The notes under the pieces: model-generated
Databases searched by the model: none
What the model was told of the DNA's origin: nothing
The model's input: the letters and a program-made list of their open reading frames with translations, nothing else
Made by a program: the position numbers and the translations under genes
Part shown: piece by piece, positions 34,327-47,494 of the stretch
How positions within the stretch are numbered: the first letter of the stretch is position 1
Layout: each line of letters starts with the position of its first letter
Source of the DNA: Magnolia sinica
Taxonomy: Eukaryota > Streptophyta > Magnoliopsida > Magnoliales > Magnoliaceae
Assembly (NCBI RefSeq): GCF_029962835.1
Contig: NC_080583.1
Location: 70,727,158 to 70,791,157 of the forward strand
Direction: 5' to 3'
DNA length: 64,000 nt

Positions 34327-37300
34327 CTAATGGATACCCTGGATTTCTAACTTCATTGCTTCAACGAAATCATTGAAGTTCTTGGAAGAAGATCCTCCTA
34401 CCCCAACGCTTTTTCTAGCCATGTCCTTGAGCTCTAAGGCCCTTGATCTTATCCCCTCATCAGAAACCAATTGGTCCACCTTTCCTTTAATCTCAACCCT
34501 TGAAATGATCCCTTTGATATCTGAGCTCAAACCCAGGCCCACCTTCCAAACATCAGAAATGTAACTTTTGTTGAGGAACTGGTCACAAAAGTAAGGCCAG
34601 CACAGGAATGGAACTCCGTTGCTCAACCCTTCAAGGGTTGAGTTCCAACCACAATGAGTTACGAAGCAGGCGATCGAAGGGTGAGCCAACACCTTCCGTT
34701 GAGGTGACCATCCGACCATCCGCCCTCGGTCAGCTACTCTAGCTTCGAAGCCATCTGGGTAGGCTTCTGATGACCCGTTGATAAGATCAGGCCGTACAAC
34801 CCATAGAAATGGACGGTTGGATAGTTCGAGCCCAAGTGCGAGTTCATGGAACTGATGTCGGTTCAATACCGTGAAGCTGCCGAAAGCAACGTAGATAACT
34901 GAGCGGGCTGGCTGTTGGTCGAGCCAGTTCAAGCAAGTTGAGTCCTCTTGCCAGAAGTTCCCATCGAGCTGCCCGAGCTGAGTGTGCACATGGAGAGGGC
35001 CGATGGGGAGGATGTGTGGCGCCAGATCAAAGGCCGATGATTCGATGACGTTGAAGGAGTTGCAGAGGATCCAATCAGATGCTTTGATTGCACGATCGTT
35101 GTTAAGCAAGTACAGGAAAATGGTACGCTGCGTTGTATGGTCACCAATGCATAGCCATGAGAAGTGGGCAATGTTCATCTCGGGCATGGTGGGGGAGAGC
35201 TTGATCATCTGTTGTTGTTTGGTTGGAAATCCTGCTCAATGAAATAATCAGTAAATTAAAGATTTTCTGGCTCCAGGCAAGGTGTACACGAGTTGAACCG
35301 AGTCGAGATTGGCACAGCTCGGCTCAGCTCGGCCATTAGCTGACCCTAGCTCGTACTAGGCTTGGCTCTGTCCTCGAACCAGATTGGCCGGCTCGGTTCG
35401 GTCAGCAGCTCGGGTCAGTTCGAGCCAAGTTCAAGCCAAGATCCAACCTCTGCGACATTTTCTCAAACACATGGAGTGCACCTTCAATTTCTTACATAAT
35501 GTAAAGCAGCAGCACCGGTTTATAGGTATTTCATCAAACACTAGTGGGCAACATAAAAATCAAGATACAAGAATATTTGTTTCATATCCATACCTTCCTC
35601 GCCACCAGCCGGCACTTCGTTGAGTCATTTCATCAAACATTTGTTGAGCAACATCAACATCAAAATAACCGAGTAACCGAACTGGTTCAATCCAAGTTCG
35701 ATTCAAGTTGGGGATCGATCCAACTCGAATCAAGCTCAGGCAAGCATGAACTCGGCTTGAAATTTTTTTCAAACTTAAAAAATCAGCTCGACTCAGCTTG
35801 AACTCAGTTTCTAACCAAGTCGAATCAAGCTTTTTTAGCTAACTTAGTTCGTGTACAACTGGCATTGGATCAAGTCAGTGGGTCGGCGGAGAAATTTATG
35901 ACCGTCAACCCCACATTTTACTCACCGTCTTTTCTGAACGCTCCCAAACTTTTCTTTCCCAAACTAAACCATTCTATACAGGCATACTATTTCCAGATGA
36001 AAATACCCTTGACATATAGCTACGGATTATACCTGTAGCTATTTGATGAATTTCATGTTTTCCTATGGTTACGGTTATAATCCGTAGCGATATATTTCGT
36101 GGCGCAAGATCCATCCCTACTATATATAGATAAAGACCAGGACCCTGGAAGCAATGGCTTTATTTTCATATGCAGATAGTATATCTGTATGGTTTAGTTT
36201 GGGAAAGTGAAGCTTAGGAGCGTTCGAAAAGAAAGTGTTGTAAAGTCGTAAATTTCTCCCTTTGGTGGGTTTGGTACAGACACAGATTTCCTGCTAAAGT
36301 CTTTCGCGTGAAGATCCTGCGCAAGGATGCTGAGTGGGGCCCACTATAACATATGTGAGAAATACATTCCGTCCATCCATTTTGTTAGATAATTTTAGGA
36401 AGTGAGACCAAAAATGAGGTGGATAAAAAACTCAAGTGGGACACAGAGAGGGTAAATTAGAGGAAAAAAATTTCCTGCTGTTTACATGTTATGCAAACCG
36501 TTTATAAGGTCATTATCAATGGGATAAAGTAAAAATACCAAAATATTGCCTGATACCAAAATTTTATGGTCATAAGAATGCTTCAACGGTGCTCACTGGA
36601 TGCCCACGGTTTCCTCTCGTGTGGCCTACTTGAGTGTTGGATATACAACTATTTTTTTGGTCTCACGTCCTAAAATGATTTCACAAAACAAATGAATGGG
36701 GCTCACAAACATATCGGTGGGCCCCACCCAACATCCTTGCGCATAAACTTGCTACAAAAAGCTTTTGCAGGAAAATCGCGTCCGTTTGGTACAAGCTAAA
36801 TGGGTAGTGGGTAGCACTCAAGCTACAAATGTGACCATTTTTAGGGAATGGTTCAGTCTCGGAATGAACCTTGTCTGACCTGACCTAACCCACCATAAAG
36901 ATTATCAATGAGTCCGTCAAATGGACCTAATCCATTACACGAAATAAAATAAAGAAATGATGAATTGCTTGTTCATGTAATTATCTACCATTTGAGCTGA
37001 CATCTGGGCCGTTCTCCAACGTATGGACATCTGAACTAGTCAGATCAAATGAAGGCCAATCAACATACCGAATGAGCAAAAGATCTAACTATCCAGATCA
37101 GTGTGCAGCCCAGATTTTGTTGAAAACCAAGAGATTTGGCCGATCTGCACGAACTGGACCGTCCATCAAAATTATTGGAATCCCTTACATGACCCACATG
37201 GCCATCTGGTCGACTCGGCCCACTTGCTTTTAAAGCAAGTTTTCGGTAAAACTACCTGACCAGTTGCCCACTTGCTTTTAAAGAAGGTTTTAGGTAAAGC

Positions 37301-40300
37301 TAAATGACCAGTGGGTTTGGCCTTGGCGTCGCGTATCCAGAATAAATAATGAATCTAAATCATGAGGTGCGTCACTCCATTTTAGCCATAGGGCCCAAAA
37401 ATCAGCACGATCAATGATTTAGGTGAATCATATGATTGGAAATGGGGTACCGGGCATCTCTCTTCCAATTGTTTTCCTTTGTATGGCTACCTAAATCATG
37501 GACTGGGCTGATTAGGCTGATTACTAAAATGGGGTGATGCACCTAGTGATTGAGATAGATTTCACTTAAACATCATGAAGGAGCCCCTTGTTGTAAAATT
37601 TAGATCATTTCATGCAAAAGGTAGTCAACATATGTACTCATTAAAAATTCCCACCATGATCTTAATGTAAAATCCACCCTAATCATTAGGTGCTTCATTC
37701 CATTTTAGTTGTAGGGCTCAAAAACCAGGTAGATAATTCAGGTGGACCATATGATTAGAAATAGTGCATTGGGTGTCCTGCTCCCAAATACTTCTTTTTG
37801 TATGGCCCAACTAAATCATAGATTAAGTTGATTTTTTAGCCTCACTATTAAAATGGAGAGACACAAACAGTGATCTAGTTATATTTCACTTAAACATCAT
37901 GGTAAAGCCCACAATTCTTGAAGTCAAATTTAGACAATTTTCATTTTCTTCTACTATGACACAGATACATTCCTAGCATGGCCGGACCAAAAGAAGGCCA
38001 AACGGAAGCAAAAGTAATCCTTCAAGTCGGGCCCACCCTACGTAGGGCATGACGAAATTGGGCCCCAAGCGCGTCTACATCAAAGATATTCAATTGGATA
38101 GGGAGAATTGATCATTTGAAGTGTGAAGCATAAATCGATTATAACTTTTGATTCGAGTATCGTTATGGGGCGCATGACCTATCAAACTTAACTGTAACAA
38201 GCCATCTAAGGTCAACCGATCCACATAGTGGGTTGCATCCTCCATTTTATAAGAAAATGCATGCTTCCAACTTAAATTTGGGATTTTAGGAAATTTTTAC
38301 TATTTTTAGTAATTCCAACTTTTATAGTATTTTCTTATTTTTAGAGTTTTAGATTTTCTTTGTTTTTAAAAATTACTTGTAATCATGCTAAGATTCCTCG
38401 AGCAAAAGTTTATCTACAATTTTTATTTTTATAAATTATGCTTTAGAAGTGTTTTGCTAGAATTAGAACTTTTATTAAGATTAGAATTTTGTTATTTTTG
38501 TAATTGCAATTTTTGTTTTTTTCCTTTACTAATGATGTAATTAAGAAAAATACATATTAGACGTTATTAGAGAATTATTTAATAAAACTATTAGAATTAT
38601 TTAATAAAACTATTAGAGTTTTCTCTCTTCTTTAATCAATTAAGGAAGACAGTGATCTTTCTCTTCTTCCTCATCATGCTCTTTCCTATGTTAGTTGGTA
38701 TCGAGTAAAGCTTTTCTTAGTTTGATGGCTTCCAATAATCGTTCAAGTAATAATCCCATGGAAGGTGCTCAGGAATCGTCATTTAACAAAGAAAAGCACT
38801 TGAGGCGGCATAGTGGGAAAATCCGCAAGTCATGCAAAGATTGTAGCCGCAATCGATCGCTTTACGAAAGCAATAGGATAGATCTATGTTCTTAATAATG
38901 AGCAACATGAGATCTGTGATGGAGCTCGCGGTCATCATGTTCGTGATGTGACACGATAATGAATGGCGGACACTACTCTAATCATAAGAAAGTTATTGTA
39001 CACCCCAAAGAATGAGATAGATCTACATGACAAAACATCTTTAGATGAAGTGCTCTATGAATCAAAGGGTGCGATGTGATAATAGATGGCGAAGCAATGA
39101 GAATCTTGTATCAAGACTATAGTAGAAAAGTTTCAACTAATGATATAAAAACACCACTCATCTTATATGATTGGAAGGATTAAGGAGGTCGATGAAACAA
39201 ATGTAGTGAAAAATGTCAAATTCCCTTCTCTGTTAATAAATATTATAAGGACAAAGTAATGTGTGACATGGTTGATATGGAGGCTTGTCATATGTCATTT
39301 GGTCAACCATGACAATACGATGTTGATGCCACGCATAGAGGTGGAGATAATATTTTTATTTTTATTAAAGATGGTAGAAATATTATCATTGTCTCTATAA
39401 GAATGGAGAACCAACTCAAGACTTATAAAGTGAAGAGACAATCTCTCATAACATTTAGCCGTAATTTTTATTTAAAAAAAAAAAAACAATCGAGAGGACC
39501 AGGATATATACGTGCATTAATTAAAAATGAAAAAGAAGTAGAACTCATGAACATTAAAAAGAATTTAAACCAATGTTGTAAAAGGTCAAGGGGATTATGC
39601 CTGATGATTTACCCCCCATGCGAGATATTACTCTTGCTCGAGCTAAGTTCACCTTCAATAATATGCAAAATTGATCCACCAAAAAGTCACCATTTAAGGT
39701 TTTGTATGGCTTTGTTTCAAAGTATATACTCAACTTAGTCCCATTGCCTAAATTACTGAGTATGAGTATGAGCTCAAAAATAAGACAAATCGAATCGTGA
39801 CGGTGCATGCCAATGTCCGAGAAAAAGTTACTGAGGATCTAACGTTAAATATAAGGAAGAGGCTAATAAACATCGGTGTCAGAAGGTGTTTGAAGTAGGT
39901 GATAACGTGCTAGTTCACCTACGCAAGAAGAGGTTTCCGACTAAGACATATAACAAGTTGAGAAATAAGAAGATAGACTCTAGGAAAATCAATGATAACG
40001 CTTATGTTGTTGATTTTCCTAAAGACATGGAGATCTCACGTACGTTCAAAATGGCAGATATGTATGAATATCATGAACCGAGTCTGTTGAAGTAACTCGA
40101 TGATGAATTTTTTTCAAGTGGAGGGGTCTGATATAGAACATGGTACAAATACATTCCTAGCATGGTTTGGACCAAAAGAAGGCCAAATGGAAGCGAAAAT
40201 AATCTGTTAGATTTAGGCCCAATGCTACATAGGGCATGACGTAATTGGCCCCATGTACATTCGGATCTAAGAAATTCAATCCGGATAGGGAGAAATTGCC

Positions 40301-43300
40301 ATTTGAAGTATGAAGCATAATCATCGATAACTTTTGATCTACAATAGCACATGATACTTTTCATACACAGGTGAAGTGATAAGCTTAATTGAAAGGAAAC
40401 TCGATCCATACCCTTAACCCTAAGCCAAACCCTAATCCATACCCTTAACCCTAAGTCAAACCCTAATCCATACCATTAACCCTAAGCCAAACCCCAAACC
40501 CTAATCAAAACCCCATAATGATGGTTGCAGAAGCCAAACCCTATAACCCTATAATGTCTTAAAACCGGTCCCGAACCTAAACTTTAGGGAAAACCTAACC
40601 CATAAAGTCAACCCTTAAATCAACCCACCTAGTCAAATCACCTAGTCAACCCAACCCTACCCAGTCAACTCACATTATCAAACCAAGCCCATAAACCCAT
40701 TTTGGCCCAAGCCCATTCCAAAGCCCAATTTGGAGAAAATGGGAGACAACAAGGTAGCTTCGGAGGACTAAACTTGTCCACATATATAGGGGGAGGCTCC
40801 CCCAAAGCTACCTATTTCATGCATGTGCAAAATTCAGAAATTACTCCAATGCTCCTCCCTTGAGCTAAAATTATACATTATGCCATCCAAACCAACACAT
40901 GAGATATTGCCACATGGCAATCTTAAATCTTAGTTATCCAAACCTTTTTTAACCCCAAGCTTTTCAGAAATCACCAGAAAACTGAGCTGGATGGCTATAA
41001 ATACCCCAATTCCTTTCACATTTCACATCATCCACTCTAATTTCAAGAATTATCTAAGGCCTTAGTCTAGCCATTCCATCCATCCACTAAGGAGAGAAAA
41101 GAGCTATAGGAAAGAGTCTATCAAGGTTGTAAGGCCCGTAACCTAGTCCGCACTGTTCCTTAGACTTTCGGAATTCTCCCATCGAATTCTTGACCCGCGA
41201 CCGTAGTTAGCATTTGCACGCGACCCTAAGTCGCATCCTTTAAATCTGAGTCGACTTGAACCGAGACTTGTACTAGTGACGCCGTTGTCACGGTTCCAAC
41301 GCCACGACTTGCACACCAATCCGATACCCAGTCCAGATGGTAGGCCACCACGTGGACCCACCTTGATGATATGTGTATTCACACCATCCATCTGTTGGAC
41401 TGGTGTGGTTCCCATGAGGTATGTAGTATATCTATGCCATCCATTCTTTGCTCGACGTGGAACCCACCCACACATGTTGCACGTGTGGGATGGGCCCTAC
41501 CTTGATGATGTGTTGTACATCAACGCCGTGGCTACCGGATGGTGCTATGTGGGGCGCACCATGATGTATTTGTTATCCACGCCGTCCATCTGTCAAGCCT
41601 ACCGTGATTTATGTACTTTATCCCACTGTCCATCCGGGCCGGTAGGGGACCACTCTATAATGACATCGTAAGATCTATGGGCACGATCATGGGTATGTGT
41701 TATATCTAAATTGTTCATCCATGTGGGTCCCATGCCACACGTGTGGTGTCCACACCATCCGTAGGACGGTGGGACCCATCGTGATATGTGTGTTATATTC
41801 AAAGCTATGGTGGGCCACCACGTAGACCCACCTTGATGATATGTGTATCCACATCGTCCAGTCTACTGGACGGTGGGTTCCACCATGAGGCATGTGGTAT
41901 ATCTATGTCGTCCGCCCTTTTTCGAACGTGGGAACCTCCCACATATGTTGCACGTGTGGGGTGGGCCCCTAACTTCATAATGTATTGTACATCACACCAT
42001 CCATAGTTGGATAGTAATATGTGGGGGTGCACCGTGATGTATTTGTTATCCACGTCGTCCATCTATTAGGACCACAGTGATTTATGTATTTTATCTCATC
42101 GTCCATCTGGACGGTGGGTGACCACTTGCTATAATGACGTCAGCAAGATCTGTGGGCCTGATCATGGGTATGTGTTATAGCCAAACCATTCATCTTGCGG
42201 GTCCCATGCCATACGTGTGGTGTCCACACCATCCAGCTGGGATAGTGGGACCCACCGTGATATGTGTGTTATATCCAAACCATCCTTCCACCTTGTGAGC
42301 TCGTCTTAAGGCTTGAGATGGAAAATAAAACAGATCTGTCTATCAAGTGGACCACACTGCAAAAACCAGCGAAGGATTGAACGTCTACCATGGAAACCCG
42401 TTTAGGGTCTTAAAAGTTCTGGATCAATATGAAATTTGTTTTCCTCTTAATTTAGGTCTTTGTGACCTTATGAGCAGATTGGATGGAAAAATAAACGTTA
42501 TGGTGGGCCTTGTGAATTGTTCAATGATGAAATCATTATCTCCACTACTACTTGTTGTGCGGTCCAGATGATATTTTGTCATGGTTCTTTTTGGGTAATG
42601 TTCTAAAATGATCTCTAAAAATAGATGAATGGTGTAGATATAATGATAACGTTTTATCCACACCGTCCAGCTAGGACGGTGGGTCTCACTTGATGTACAT
42701 GAGGCCCATAGGTGCGGCCCGATATGATATTTGTGTGGCCTATATGTGCAGCCCATTGTAATGTATGATGAGGCCCGATGTAATGTATGAGAGGCCCATA
42801 TGATGAGGCCCATTTGATGTATTTGAGGCCCATTATGATGTATATGAGGCCCTTGTGTGAGGTCATGGGCCCACTATGTGTTTAGCTCTATGCAGGCCAC
42901 TCCTTAGGAGCAATGTTAGTTAAATGTTTGATGGACAATGATGGTTAAATGTCCACATTGTGACCTTCCCTTAGGCCTTTGTTAGGCCCATTCTCATCCT
43001 TTTCTAAGTGAGTTGACCTTAATCATTGGGCCCCATTAATAATTGCATGATCCATCTATTCTTATTGGGTTGACCCAAATTGTTGGGCTCCCATCGGTTG
43101 CTAGTATGGTTGTTTTTAATCTTTGAGTCCATCTACGACTTATTTGGGCCCCCTAGGGCATCAAGCGGGCCATATGATAGTATGGTGAAGGAAGCCCGTT
43201 CCGGATCCTTAAGATTATAGGTAGGTAACCTAGGCTGAACCTTAATATGAAGAGAGTTCATCATCACCATAGATGAAAGGATCCGTGCTATCAGATTGGT

Positions 43301-46300
43301 ATATCTACAGTTGAGGATTGACCCTCATGTTATGGATCTGTTATCCATCTATAGACCCTGCCTTGTGTATAGGCTGATTATCAATGCTGACTATAAGTAT
43401 GTACTAGTATAACATCATGATACAAGCTATTGAGATGGTGAGGCCCATTGTGATTATATTAGGCTCATTCTCATTTTCCCTTAGTGGGCTAACCCAGATT
43501 GATGGGCCCCTATTATTATTAGTATAATCCATCTCGCTTTATTAGGCTATCCCAATTCTTTAGGTCCTCATTAATGCTAGTAGAAGTACCTAAACCATGA
43601 GTAGGCCACCTAGACCCATCCTTGTTATGAGGAGGATGATCATCACCTCTGGCCATAGGTAGAAAATTTTGTGGTATTAGATTTGGTGTATCCGCTGTTC
43701 AGGACTGATCCTTATGTTATGGATTAGATCTACTGTCCTTCTATGGACCCGGCTATATATAAGTTAATTATTGATTACGACTATGTTAGTATACAGATTA
43801 AGTATGTGTTAGTAAAACATTATGATTGTATGAGGCCCATTGTGATTATATGAGGCCCATTGTGTCGTTGCACAAGGCCCATTATGTGATTGTATGAGGT
43901 CCATTGTGATTATATGAGACTCATTATGATTGTATGAGATCTATTGTAATGGTACGAGGCTCGTTGTGATTGTATAAGGCCCATTGTGATCATATGAGGC
44001 CCATTGTGATTGTATGAGGCTCATCGTGATTGTATGAGATCCATTGTGTTGGTATGAGGCCCATTGTGATTTTATGAGACTCATGATTGTATGAGATCCA
44101 TTGTGATGGTACGAAGCCCGTTGCGATTGTATGAGGCCTGTTGTGATTGTATAAGGCTCATTACGATTGTATGAGACCTAATTGTGATGTAAGAGGCCCA
44201 TCATATGCATGAGGCTCATTGTATATGTGAGGCCCACCATATATAAGTGATTATTGCACACCACCCATTCACCTATACGGGCTATGGGCCGTCTTATACC
44301 AGCCCACTATGATGTATGTGATTATAATCATGCTTGGTATACTTCATAATACATGCTCATACACATCATCTGCATGCTTGTTATGAGGAGTGGTTGAGCA
44401 TAGCATGCACCATTAGGCTGATTGTTTATAGGACTCCTTGAGAGACGGAGTTTCCCCACATGAGCGCGCGATACGTGCAAGTTTGATGCATGACTAGATA
44501 GTATGACTCATATATCTCACATTGTGTGATATAACTACCGTACGCCCTATCGACATAAGGGTCGTGGCCTCCACAGGCATATCATGGATATCCAGATGGG
44601 ACACCAAAAATGTTTGGTTCTAACATACTGGCGCGATAGATGTCCCTGGGTGAAATTCCTAAACCCTCGAGGCTAAGGGATGCTCTAACATCTGGATCGA
44701 GTGAATATACATGAGTGCATGAGGGCTGTATACTAGTTAGGTCGCGTCTCTTATTATGTCGTGGTCGGTTGGGAGGGGTTGTGGCCTTACTCGCCTAAGG
44801 GAGTAGGCAATGTTAGACTAAGTCTGACCAGCTTGAGGAATGGGTCTGCTATCGACGAGCCAGGCCGATATTGGCAGACGGATAGCGAGGTCTCTTCCAA
44901 TTACCCAGTTGTGCGTTTGATGGGGCGGCAAGCTGACATAGAATGTACTAGACCCCGGTGATGATCCCAGAGACGTACTGTACTGAGATGTGGAGTTGCA
45001 TATTTATCATTTGACTCATTCATTCATTCATACATTGTCCACTCGATCTGGTGGTGCGTAACTAAATCATTATGTGTACCTTCGCAATGGTCAGGATTTC
45101 AATTGGACGCATGACCAACCTGAGATCAGGAGTTTACCACATTGAATCTAGCTATCCAAATTTAATTATGAGACTGGTTTAGATAGAAGTCCTTTGTGAT
45201 GGACCCCACAGCTTGTATTACTACGTATTATTATCCCGACTTCACACTCCAGTTGGTCATTTCTTTCGCATCGCATATTGCATTGCATCCTCAGAACATA
45301 ACATTTGATTTACTATGCTTTTGTATTGTATAGCCTGAATGAGGTTGATGGTATTATGGACTCGCCAGGATCTGCATATTGCATTACATCCACGACATTT
45401 GGTATTTGGGTTGCTATGTTTCTGCATTTATATGGACTAGATGAGGCTGATGGTATTCGTGTCTTTTCAGAATTGCATATTGTATTGCACCCTCGATATC
45501 TGATATTTGGCTCATTATGACTCCGCATTGCATAGCCGATCTGCATTGCATACTCTGATATTGAATGACTTATAGTCTTGCCAATATTCCGCTTATACTG
45601 ATATTTGTGTGCTTGGCCCTTATCTTGCGTAAACACGTACACCACCCTTTAAGTTTTCTATAAGCTTATGCACGATAGATGCGTGCAGGTGACGATAGGA
45701 CGTAGTCGAGTTGAGGCAGGAGCATGCGGCAGAGCTTCTGGAGCTTTTGGTATTTATCTTATATTTCTCCTTCATGTATTGTACTCAAGTTTTTTATATT
45801 AGTGGATATGTGATGATGATGTTGCCTTTGTGATTTGGGTACACTTATGGTTATGCTCCTTTATTTACAGAAAAAATTTACACTAAAAATCATCCTTGTA
45901 GGATTCGAGGATTGGAACCTGGCATATGGGCGCTGGGAGCCAAGAATGGGGTACTACGGAGGCTGTCGGCACCGGATTCGGTGGTCAGGAATTCTCTGAG
46001 TCCGTTTTAATTTCGAGTTTGGGATGTGACATAGGTACAGCTAAGTCCAACCAAATCCAAAAATGCACGAGCCCTCCAGGTCTTGATCTAACCCCTCTTA
46101 TCCCAACCTCTATGATACTACCGTCTATCCATCCGTTCGATCTTCAATTAAGCTTCATCTAACCATAGCATTTACATAACACGACATTCACCTTATCATT
46201 CAACACACTTTGCACCAATTTGGCTTAGAAGTATGCTCTAAGTAGTACCGATTTAATTAGACCATGACCAATAAAAAACTTGTTAATTACTTCATGTTTT

Positions 46301-47461
46301 GTCATAAAGTATTGAATACATTCGCATACAACAACTGAATCCTAACCCTCGAAAACAATCAAATCTTGTGAAGTAGAGACCATACATCTGTATGACCAAA
46401 GCAGGTACCTAATACCTTCCCTATCTATAATAGCGGTCCCTTAGAATCTTTGATCACAAAACCGATGAGTCATCTTAATGAAGGAAATCTTCAGATATCT
46501 GCCCTAACATTTCTATAAGGTATAGCCAATTATAAAGACGAAGAAATTGTCTAGTAGTAACTATGATCAAACATAATCGATTAGTCACATATGCAAAAGC
46601 CCTCGAAAGAGGCAACCTATAGAACAAAACGGCCCTCAAGTCGATTATGGTTAGGGATCCCAATGTCCAAAGGGATGTATGACTTATGACTTTTGACTAG
46701 GGCAAGCCATCTAGGGTCAACCGATCCAAGTTGTGGGTTGCGTTTGTTTGTTTCGTGAAAAAACGTATGCTTCTAGCTCAAAATGGAATTTTAAGAAAAT
46801 TTTGCCATTTTTGATAATTTCAATTTTTGTAGTATTTCTTTATTTTAAGAGTTTTAGATTTTTATTATTTTTAGAAATTACTTATAATCATGTTAAGATT
46901 TCTAAGTAGAAGTTTATCTAGAATTTTTAGTTTTAGAAATTATGCTTTAGAAGTGTTTTGCTAGAATTATGACTTTTATTAAGGTTAGAATTTTGTTATT
47001 TTTGGTAACTACGAATTTTAAATTTTTTATTAATGGTGTAATTGATAAAGATACACATTAAGCATTATTTTAAAAAAAAAAAAAAACTATTCAAAAAAAT
47101 TTATTAGAAATTTCTCTCTTTTTTTCTTATGGATTCAAGGTTTTAATCAATTGAAAAAGATGGTGCTTTCTTATCTTCCTCATCATGCTCTTCCTGCATC
47201 AACAAGACACTTGAAAACATGTAAGCTTAAAAGTTTCTCACATGGGACCTATCATGATCCAATCACTAAGTGTTTCACCCCATTTTAGCCATAAAATTAA
47301 AAATCAACTCGACTGGAGAAAGTTGTACAAAGGGAAATAGTAATGCCCACCCTTCAAATCGTTGAGCTTGATTTTTTGATGGGGGCCTAAATTTAAGCTT
47401 TGCCTTTAATGGTTAGAGTGGATTTAATATAATTATCCCAGTGGACCATAATAAATAAATA

Positions 47462-47494
<33 letters not shown>

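Larger units (their letters stand above)
41128..46031 (+). mobile_element. Very long solo LTR, Ty3/gypsy type, 4.9 kb
   Basis: The unit starts tgtaaggcccgtaacctag and ends tttgggatgtgaca. The flanks are aaggt (41123-41127) and taggt (46032-46036), a 5-bp duplication with one difference. No retrotransposon protein domains are seen. It contains a 470-bp tandem duplication and a 20-bp minisatellite, both of which inflate its length. It may alternatively be a rearranged element; the ends are the main evidence. Confidence 0.6.
37945..47198 (+). mobile_element. Ty3/gypsy (probably chromovirus) fossil with nested insertion
   Basis: The 5' LTR spans about 37945-38688. A tRNA-Met-type primer site (tggtatcgagtaaagc) starts at 38696. 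A shortened internal region (38700-40128) shows protease/RT-like (GQP.QYDVDATHRG) and integrase C-terminal (FEVGDNVLVHLRKKRFP) similarity. A purine tract (aagtggaggggtc) precedes the 3' LTR start tgatatagaac at 40129. The 3' LTR is split: its left part runs to about 40345 and its right part from about 46685 to 47198, around a later insertion. The two LTRs differ at many positions by eye, so it is old; it is broken in many places. Confidence 0.8.

Noticed and set aside
41143-42062. Several 70-130 residue open frames on both strands
   Set aside because: They lie in the 470-bp duplicated LTR segment, are duplicated with it, and match no protein family.
43815-44225. CRISPR-like array
   Set aside because: Units are directly contiguous without unique spacers, and the DNA is from a plant nucleus.
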